DNA of 64,000 bases from Puniceicoccaceae bacterium. Lineage in GTDB: Bacteria > Verrucomicrobiota > Verrucomicrobiia > Opitutales > JAFGAQ01. The stretch's first letter is position 1. Every line of letters starts with the position of its first letter. Positions 56,898-64,000 of this stretch are shown in pieces. The notes under the pieces are model-generated. The model saw only the letters and a list, made by a program, of their open reading frames with translations, was not told the origin of the DNA and made no database searches. The translations under genes and the position numbers were made by a program. The stretch is taken from assembly GCA_028285755.1 (NCBI GenBank), contig JANQOQ010000008.1:62001-126000 (forward strand), given 5' to 3'.

Positions 56898-58075
56898 ACC
56901 ATAGCATCGAGTATGGATATGAAATCCTTTGCAAATTCTTTCATGCGTTTATTTGCATTCATGATAAGTTCATCGTTATCGATGGGGGTTTTTGGGTTTT
57001 GCCAGGTTTCATAAATCAAATCGGCGAGCGCTTCATCGTCATAGCGGTCAAAATACGTCGTGAATGGGGGATTCTGTTCCTTGTGCACAGGAAGATCCGA
57101 TAAAAGAATCCGTTTACCAAACAATCGTGCATCTTCTACGATAGCGCTCCACCCTTCAAATAAGGAAGGTTGAATGACGGCGAGACTGTTACGGATTAAC
57201 TGAACCTGCGTTTGTCTATTCAGCACGCCCGTTGTAATCACCTGATCGGTTAGCCCATTTTCCTGCAACCAACGGTTTACAGTTGGAAAATAGTCAGGAT
57301 CACGACTGTCATTCTTATGACCAGTGCAGACCAATTTAATATCATTGTGTCCGCGTTCTTTGAGTATTTTCATGGCTCTAAAGAGCAGCATGTGATTTTT
57401 GTGTTTCCAGAATTGACTCGGGAATATGAAAAACCGGCTCGGTAGCTTAAGCTCCTGTACAATTTTAACGGGATCTATGGTTAACCAACGGGGGTATAAG
57501 GCAGTGGTAAAGGGAAGAACGTGGACGGGTATTTGCTGATTGGGATAATACTGATCGAAGTCTTGCTTCGCTTTCCGACTACTCAGAATGAGCCTGTCTG
57601 TGTTCTTAAATATATCAACAAAGCGTCGATCCCGGGATGCGATCTCTGCATCTTCAAAGTAATCGGGTAAAACCTTATGCTGAAAATCGGGTATCCATGA
57701 CAAAAGTCTGCAGGGAAGGTGGTTATTGAAGCTGTGAAATGCCGGGAACAGGATTTCGGATTGATGCTTTATGATTTGTTCCTGCAGGGTTAAGTGCTTC
57801 GATATTCCGAGTATACGTTTGATTTTGTCTTTTTTCCCGCGGATACGTATACCCTTGAATTTCAGGATCCTATCGGAAAATTTTTGAATTTCTGTATTTT
57901 CAAGAGAGTAGTCCTCAGGGAGGAAAATTTTACATTTATCCAAGCTCTCTTCATCGAGTATATTAAGGGCCTGAAGAAGGTTTTCGGTATAGACTGCTCC
58001 GGCCGTCCAAGTGTGGTTGGCAAGTAGAGTGATCGCTAGGCTGTGCATATAAACGGGGTTTGTATGATAGCGCAC
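56894..58075 (-). CDS. Glycosyltransferase family 4/group 1
   Basis: RFFIFPSQFWKHKNHMLLFRAMKIL, SLAVIQPSLFEGWSAIVEDARLFGKRILLSDLPVHKEQNP. Confidence 0.92.
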   Translation of the reverse strand: MRYHTNPVYMHSLAITLLANHTWTAGAVYTENLLQALNILDEESLDKCKIFLPEDYSLENTEIQKFSDRILKFKGIRIRGKKDKIKRILGISKHLTLQEQIIKHQSEILFPAFHSFNNHLPCRLLSWIPDFQHKVLPDYFEDAEIASRDRRFVDIFKNTDRLILSSRKAKQDFDQYYPNQQIPVHVLPFTTALYPRWLTIDPVKIVQELKLPSRFFIFPSQFWKHKNHMLLFRAMKILKERGHNDIKLVCTGHKNDSRDPDYFPTVNRWLQENGLTDQVITTGVLNRQTQVQLIRNSLAVIQPSLFEGWSAIVEDARLFGKRILLSDLPVHKEQNPPFTTYFDRYDDEALADLIYETWQNPKTPIDNDELIMNANKRMKEFAKDFISILDAMV

Positions 58076-58136
58076 ATAAAAATTAAAGGACTCATTCGTT
58101 GATGGCTTGAGCTATCGGAAGCGCTTCGATTAAATT

Positions 58137-58595
58137 TTGGTTATGGATGATATTGAGTCAATTGAGCTTAATGATATTAGGGGTCCTATACCACCGGATG
58201 AAGTAGATTCGCATAGTTATTGGCCGCTAATAGAAATATCCCTGATTGCTGTTTTAATTTTAGTATTTGGTATAAGGATTTGGAAATCGAGAGCTCGCTT
58301 AACATCGACTTTATCTGAGTCTAAATTCCAAAAGACCTTACAAAGGGAGCTCAAAAAATCTTCAAAGATGTCTCGTGAGTTGGATAAAGAAGTTGTGATT
58401 CACTTATTTAATCAATTCAAAGTTAGATACGATTCGGACACTATGGAATCCAAAAAAAAGCGGGGTATAAATACTGAAATCAGGAAAATTCTAGAAAAAG
58501 AAAATGATCTGAAGTATAGCGGGAAACCCGTAAGTCAGCCTGAATTACAATCTCTACTGCAAAGAATGTTGAACGTAGTTGATTCAGGAATTTAG
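58137..58595 (+). CDS. Hypothetical single-TM protein (weakly DUF4381-like)
   Basis: 152-aa ORF, TM YWPLIEISLIAVLILVFGIRIW, 1-bp overlap with prmC. Confidence 0.6.
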   Translation: MVMDDIESIELNDIRGPIPPDEVDSHSYWPLIEISLIAVLILVFGIRIWKSRARLTSTLSESKFQKTLQRELKKSSKMSRELDKEVVIHLFNQFKVRYDSDTMESKKKRGINTEIRKILEKENDLKYSGKPVSQPELQSLLQRMLNVVDSGI

Positions 58596-59437
58596 TGATG
58601 CAGAGCTTACTCGATATTTTAAACAAAACTAAGGATTATTTTCATAGAAAAAATGTTCCGAATGCCCGCCTGGATGCAGAGTATTTACTGGCACATGTTC
58701 TAAAACTTAAACGCATGGAGCTTTACCTCAACTTTGAAAAGCCAATGACTGAAACTGAGCTAAGTGTGCTTCGACCGTTGGTTAAGCGCAGGGCGAGCCG
58801 GGAACCTCTACAGCATATTTTGGGAAAGGCAGCGTTTATGGATTTTGAGCTGGGGGTGGATAGCCGGGCGCTTATTCCAAGACCTGAGACTGAGGAATTA
58901 ATTGAACTGATTACGAGAGAATGTATAAATCCGCCCTCCAGGATTCTTGATCTAGGTACTGGTACGGGTGCGATCGCGTGTGCGCTTGCCAGACGATATC
59001 CGGATGCGCAAATTTGTGCGACGGATGTGGATAGGGCGACTCTCGATTTAGCGCGCGAGAATTTGCAGATGCTTGATTTAAGCGAACAGGTGAACTTAGT
59101 CACAAGTGATTGGTTTTCTGATCTGAACGGGCGGTTTGACTTAATTGTTAGCAATCCTCCCTACCTGGCGGAGAAAGAATTAGCAGAACTGGAACCCGAG
59201 GTTAAGGATTTTGAACCCGTGGGCGCTCTGGTGTCAGGCCCTAGCGGTATTGAAGCCATTCTGAAAATAATCACCGAAGCGAAAACGTTTCTGGTCGAAG
59301 GGGGGAGTTGCTTTCTGGAAACCGGCGCGAATCAATACCAGGCGGTAAGGTCTGCTATTTCTGAAGAAGTGACAATCACCCCTTTTGATGATCTTGCGGG
59401 TAAGCAGCGGTTTTTGAAGATCAGTTATTTGCCTTGA
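58595..59437 (+). CDS. prmC: Peptide chain release factor N5-glutamine methyltransferase
   Basis: LIPRPETEELIELI, ILDLGTGTGAIACALA, DLIVSNPPYLAEKE. Confidence 0.95.
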   Translation: MMQSLLDILNKTKDYFHRKNVPNARLDAEYLLAHVLKLKRMELYLNFEKPMTETELSVLRPLVKRRASREPLQHILGKAAFMDFELGVDSRALIPRPETEELIELITRECINPPSRILDLGTGTGAIACALARRYPDAQICATDVDRATLDLARENLQMLDLSEQVNLVTSDWFSDLNGRFDLIVSNPPYLAEKELAELEPEVKDFEPVGALVSGPSGIEAILKIITEAKTFLVEGGSCFLETGANQYQAVRSAISEEVTITPFDDLAGKQRFLKISYLP

Positions 59438-61877
59438 TGTAGTCCAAGTGTTGGCTGTTGGGAAATACCTGGCTGAGTAGTTCTTCTGCAACCAGATTTG
59501 AGCGATCAGAATCCTCAAAATGGTTTTCAATCTTCACCCAGTCAGCGACGACCCGGACCGATTCCCTTAGGTAAATGTCGAGTCGATTCTCTTCTTCTTC
59601 CTCTTCTTCCACAATTTCAGGCTCTATCGCTTCTCCACCGTTTTCAGTAATTTCGGATATCTCCAGTGTCTGAGGCTGCTCTTTAAGTGGCACCTCGATG
59701 TGGTCGAAGGCCTGCTCCTGAAGTAAATCCATGGTGTCTTCAAGCTTATCACTCAAGCGCTTATCCAGATAAATGCGGTCCAGGCGTTTGCTTAAATCCA
59801 GCGATACGAATTTGCGGTTGTAGCGCTCTCTGAAGTTTTCGACGGTTTCCTTGAGATACTCAAACTCTTCGAGTGACTGCTGCCGGTACTTGCTGCGTGT
59901 TCTAAGCACCTCCATTAAGTCAGTCTCAACCTCTGTGAATTCACCCGGGCTGTATTCGATAAAATTTGCCTCCATCTGAGCCTGACTGAGATTATCCCAG
60001 GGCAGCGGATTCTCAAGATCACCTTCATTGATGGGGAGCAAATCCGTAACGCTCGGCAAAATAATATCCGAAGGGACTCCCCTTATTTGGGTGGAACTAC
60101 CGTCCGGTAAGTAGTATTTGGCTACAGTAATTTTCGCAATCGATGGGTTTCGCGGGCGGGTCATGGACGGGATACCCCGCTCTATGCGCTCAAGCAGTGA
60201 TGGGCGCTGGAAATTATCGCGATAGCGAAAATTGGAAATTGGAAGGGTGAAGATGTTTTGAACAGTTCCTTTACCGTGAGTGGATATATCACCAATGATG
60301 ATGGCTCTTTTATAATACTGCAAAGCTCCCGCTACGATTTCCGAGGCGGATGCGCTGTATCGAGAAGTCAATACCGCGAGCGGTCCTTCCCAGGCTATTT
60401 TGCGATTGGTGTCACGATTTACATCAATATCACCGGAGCGATATTTTACCTTAACTACGGTGCCGTTTTCAATGAACAACCCGGTAACATTAATCGCTTC
60501 TTCCAATAAACCGCCTCCATTGGTTCGCAGGTCCAATACGATTCCTTCAACGCCCTGTGCCTTCAGTTTATTGATAAGCACTTCCATATCCTGGCTGGCA
60601 CTGGTAGAGAACGGGCTGGATTGAGTGGGTCCGTAAAAATTGGGAAGATCAATTACGCCGATTGGAATGGTGCGATCAACACTTGGGACCAAAATGATCT
60701 CGGCGGATGCGAGCTTCTCTTCAAGCTTTATACGCTCGCGAACGATGGTGACAATCTTCTCCTGTTCGGGATTGGTCTTGGGTCGTATTTTCAAACGTAC
60801 GATTGAGTTTTCCTCACCTCTGATAAGGCGCACAATATCCCGCAGGCGTTTTCCCACGATGTCCACAAATTCTTCATTTCGCCCCTGGCCAACCGCAAGA
60901 ATGGTGTCACCCGCACTTAGTTCCTTGGACTTTGAAGCCGGGCCGTTGTCCACGAGATCCTGGATTTTGCAGTATCCATTATCATCCGACAGTACCGCGC
61001 CTATACCAATGAGCTCATTCGTTATGGATATGCCAAAATCTTCCGTGGTATCCGGCGACATAAAGTTAGAGTGCGGATCGTAGAGTTGCGCGAGTTCAGT
61101 TAGAAAATCTTCCTGCACCTCAACGCCCTTGACTTCTCGAATGCGTTCCAATCGCCTCTCATGGCGACGAATTACATTATCCTTGGCCTCCTGAAGAAGA
61201 GATTCCCACTCCTCCTGCTCAAATAGATTCTTAAAGAAATCAGGTGTGAAATTATCCGGGATATCCACAGGTTCCAAATCTACAACCTCTACCGCCTCGT
61301 CCTCGGAGTCCGAAGACTCTCCGTCCAGCTTCTTGCGGATTTCCGGGATTAGTTCGTTTAGAATCTCATTATTAATATTGTAGGTCCACTGGGTATTTGC
61401 ATCTGCCTGAGTTGCAGGCCATTCGAGCTCCTTATCGTCTAGCGAAAAATCTACATCAACAAACAAATTCACATCATCTGCCAGATACTCCTTGATCCAA
61501 TCGATACGGTCTGCGACTCGATTTTCGTAGGTGTTGAAAATATAGAATGCAGGGTAGAGTTCGTTTTTCTCCAGGTAGGTATTTTTTAGAGTCTGCCCGA
61601 AGCGTGCTCGCCAAAGCGTTTCATCTGATTTTAGAAAATACAGATAGGCAAAATCCAGACGCTTCATGTAATTAACAATCAGCTCCTCGAAATCGAGTCC
61701 CTCAATATTCTGCTGGCTGTAGTGCAGGCGATCTACGGCTTGCCGCATTTCGCGAATTTCCATCTGCATCTTATAGGTGGTTTCAAGGGGTACTTCAGCA
61801 AATAATCCAAACCTAAAAGGAGCCAGGATGATCGAGAACAAAAGAAAATGGCGGATTAGCATATGCATTAATATCAA
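59421..61877 (-). CDS. prc: Carboxy-terminal (tail-specific) processing protease
   Basis: PDZ ... GIVLDLRTNGGGLLEEAINVTGLFI, VLTSRYSASASEIVAGALQYYKRAIIIGDISTHGKGTVQ, PSDIILPSVTD. Confidence 0.95.
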   Translation of the reverse strand: MILMHMLIRHFLLFSIILAPFRFGLFAEVPLETTYKMQMEIREMRQAVDRLHYSQQNIEGLDFEELIVNYMKRLDFAYLYFLKSDETLWRARFGQTLKNTYLEKNELYPAFYIFNTYENRVADRIDWIKEYLADDVNLFVDVDFSLDDKELEWPATQADANTQWTYNINNEILNELIPEIRKKLDGESSDSEDEAVEVVDLEPVDIPDNFTPDFFKNLFEQEEWESLLQEAKDNVIRRHERRLERIREVKGVEVQEDFLTELAQLYDPHSNFMSPDTTEDFGISITNELIGIGAVLSDDNGYCKIQDLVDNGPASKSKELSAGDTILAVGQGRNEEFVDIVGKRLRDIVRLIRGEENSIVRLKIRPKTNPEQEKIVTIVRERIKLEEKLASAEIILVPSVDRTIPIGVIDLPNFYGPTQSSPFSTSASQDMEVLINKLKAQGVEGIVLDLRTNGGGLLEEAINVTGLFIENGTVVKVKYRSGDIDVNRDTNRKIAWEGPLAVLTSRYSASASEIVAGALQYYKRAIIIGDISTHGKGTVQNIFTLPISNFRYRDNFQRPSLLERIERGIPSMTRPRNPSIAKITVAKYYLPDGSSTQIRGVPSDIILPSVTDLLPINEGDLENPLPWDNLSQAQMEANFIEYSPGEFTEVETDLMEVLRTRSKYRQQSLEEFEYLKETVENFRERYNRKFVSLDLSKRLDRIYLDKRLSDKLEDTMDLLQEQAFDHIEVPLKEQPQTLEISEITENGGEAIEPEIVEEEEEEENRLDIYLRESVRVVADWVKIENHFEDSDRSNLVAEELLSQVFPNSQHLDYIKANN

Positions 61878-61966
61878 AGGATATTATTAGTAAAAGTAAG
61901 ATTAATTAGTAAGAAGTTTTAATTTCGTCAAACTAATGAATGCCGTATTTCGGCGATAAATGGATA

Positions 61967-62680
61967 TTATACTATATCAGGAACTACTTTTGACCGTCTA
62001 CCATCGGGTAAACGTTCAAAATAGGGATCTAATATTTGCTCTTCATCGTCATTATCGACCGGATCAAAAATTTGTGTAATTCTTCTGACCTGATTATCCA
62101 GCACCAGGGACTCATCGCGCACACGCCCCTTTTTCATACGTTCAATGATACAAGGGTAGTGCTCATTCTCAAAATGTTCGATAAATTGAGCAGGCCAGGA
62201 GGAGTCTAGATTTTTGTAGCGGTCGAGCAACGCAAAGTCCGAAAAATGGATACAGGCTTCATACCACTTTTGATTACTAGAGGATTGGGAGCAACGTTCA
62301 CTGTCCACCCAGGTAATAACCCGCTCTACCTGAATTCCTTTAAGCGGCAGCCAATTGCTCAGGATCTCCACCAACGATACGGGATTGGTATCCCCACGGG
62401 AGACCCAAAAAAGCAGGCCTCCCGCTGCTGAAAATTCAGGTTCCAGTTCAAATCCCGTTTCATCCGAGTTCAGGCTCCATCGGTTTTCTTTGAGTCCTTT
62501 GTCTAGTGCCTGTTTTAGGTCGGGAATTTCCGGGAGTGTTTCCGAAGTTTCTATGCAAAGCGTTACTTCTTCATCATTATAGATAAGGTATCGAACAAGC
62601 TGTGAAACGGTTTTCCACCGATCCTCATGGGCGGAGCCTAGGAGAATGTAGGCTCCAGGGGCTTTGAGTTCTTCACTCAC
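61967..62680 (-). CDS. Hypothetical protein
   Basis: 237-aa ORF in operon-like order with aroC (6-bp gap). Confidence 0.65.
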   Translation of the reverse strand: MSEELKAPGAYILLGSAHEDRWKTVSQLVRYLIYNDEEVTLCIETSETLPEIPDLKQALDKGLKENRWSLNSDETGFELEPEFSAAGGLLFWVSRGDTNPVSLVEILSNWLPLKGIQVERVITWVDSERCSQSSSNQKWYEACIHFSDFALLDRYKNLDSSWPAQFIEHFENEHYPCIIERMKKGRVRDESLVLDNQVRRITQIFDPVDNDDEEQILDPYFERLPDGRRSKVVPDIV

Positions 62681-62686
62681 CAGAAA

Positions 62687-63784
62687 CTAACCAAATAGAT
62701 GATTTTGTCCGTGATCCCGCAAAAGGTGGTCCACAGCAACAAGGGCCGCCATGGCCTCCACTATCACAACTGCACGTGGCACTACGCACGGGTCATGCCT
62801 CCCCCGGCCAATCAGCTCGGTGGCTTCATGCTCTTTATTGAGCGTTTCCTGAGGTTTGAGAATCGTTGCGGTGGGCTTAAATGCGACTCGGAAGTAGACT
62901 TCTTCACCGTTGGTGATTCCCCCCTGCACTCCGCCCGAATGATTCGTGCGGGTTTTTACATTACCCTCATCATCGGTGTAAAATACATCGTTATGTTCCG
63001 ATCCTTTCAGGAAAGTGCTGCAAAAGCCACTGCCGATTTCGAAGCCCTTCGTAGCGGGAAGTGAGAGCATCGCTTTCGCAAGATCCGCCTCAAAACGATC
63101 AAATACAGGCTCACCAAGCCCCGGCTTAAAATTACGAATGCGGCAGGTGATCACACCACCCACCGAATCCCCATCCGAGCGTGCCTGCTTAATCACATCG
63201 ATCATCTTTTCGGCAATTTCCGGATCCGGGCATCTTACAATATTGCTTTCAACCTGTTCCTCCGAAGGGAAGTCGATAAAGGCAGAGTTGGGGAGCTCAA
63301 CGTTATAGATACTTGAAATGTAGGCACGAATTTCCACGCCATTCCATTTGTGCAATATCTGCTTGGCTATCGCACCGGCAGCCACACGCCCAATGGTCTC
63401 CCGCGCAGATGAACGGCCGCCTCCCTCATGATTGCGAATGCCAAATTTGGATTGGTAGGTGTAATCCGCATGCGACGGGCGGAATTTTTCCTTCATCTCA
63501 TCGTAGGCTTGGGGGCGCGCATCGGTATTTGAAACATAGATGGCAATAGGGGTCCCGGTGGTTTTGCCTTCCCAGATTCCAGAGACAATTTTCGCCTCAT
63601 CGCTTTCCTTACGCTGAGTCGTGATTTTACTCTGCCCGGGCTTTCTGCGATCCAGATCATGCTGCAGCATGGCTTCATTGACTTCGATGCCCGGCGGGCA
63701 ACCATCAATGGTCACGCCTATGCTGCCCCCGTGGCTTTCGCCCCAAGTGCTTATTTGAAAAGACTTTCCGAAACTGTTAGCCAT
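62687..63784 (-). CDS. aroC: Chorismate synthase
   Basis: [71 protein letters not shown]. Confidence 0.97.
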   Translation of the reverse strand: MANSFGKSFQISTWGESHGGSIGVTIDGCPPGIEVNEAMLQHDLDRRKPGQSKITTQRKESDEAKIVSGIWEGKTTGTPIAIYVSNTDARPQAYDEMKEKFRPSHADYTYQSKFGIRNHEGGGRSSARETIGRVAAGAIAKQILHKWNGVEIRAYISSIYNVELPNSAFIDFPSEEQVESNIVRCPDPEIAEKMIDVIKQARSDGDSVGGVITCRIRNFKPGLGEPVFDRFEADLAKAMLSLPATKGFEIGSGFCSTFLKGSEHNDVFYTDDEGNVKTRTNHSGGVQGGITNGEEVYFRVAFKPTATILKPQETLNKEHEATELIGRGRHDPCVVPRAVVIVEAMAALVAVDHLLRDHGQNHLFG

Positions 63785-63789
63785 ATTGA

Positions 63790-64000
63790 TTAAGCTAAGC
63801 TTAACTCATTTTGTACGATTTGATCAAGCGTTTGCCGCTTGCGTATGAGTTTTGGTTGACCCTCCGGATCGATGAGAACCTCCGCAACCTCTGGAAATGA
63901 ATTATAATTCTTCGCAGACATGCCGGAACAATAGGCCCCCGCACCCCCGATTACCAGATAGTCCCCAATGGCAACTTCTGGGAAACGGCGTGTGAAAAGC
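63790..64000 (-). CDS. lysA: Diaminopimelate decarboxylase C-terminus (truncated by window edge)
   Basis: Own translation: [68 protein letters not shown]. Confidence 0.88.
   Translation of the reverse strand, partial: LFTRRFPEVAIGDYLVIGGAGAYCSGMSAKNYNSFPEVAEVLIDPEGQPKLIRKRQTLDQIVQNELSLA

Overview
The window is about 64 kb of chromosome from a bacterium, most likely Verrucomicrobiota (Opitutae-like). This placement is inferred from a long Chlamydia-type GreA, an NrdA ending in CEACQ, and sulfatase, GH43 and phosphotriesterase genes. Most of the DNA is housekeeping: amt, aspS, sppA, rsmB, greA, pyrD, hemB, thrS, mscS, msrA, uvrB, nrdB-nrdA, prmC, prc, aroC and lysA (partial). A few AT-rich accessory insertions and one short inverted-repeat element are mixed in. 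There is no rRNA, tRNA, CRISPR array or complete IS element that I can support. The observations I rate highest are: (1) a two-gene module at 32.5-33.7 kb, in which a 53-aa ribbon-helix-helix gene absent from the ORF track sits behind two 16-bp direct repeats and precedes a CYTH-Nudix fusion that has lost the CYTH ExExK metal motif; (2) a ribonucleotide reductase operon with a Leu at the radical-Tyr position of NrdB, three N-terminal ATP-cone-like modules in NrdA, two NrdR boxes with a 15-bp linker, and a 22-bp tandem repeat carrying DnaA-box-like 9-mers; (3) a ~274-bp MITE-like element with ~20-bp terminal inverted repeats bounded by TA; (4) a solitary OLD-family ATPase/TOPRIM gene in an AT-rich island.
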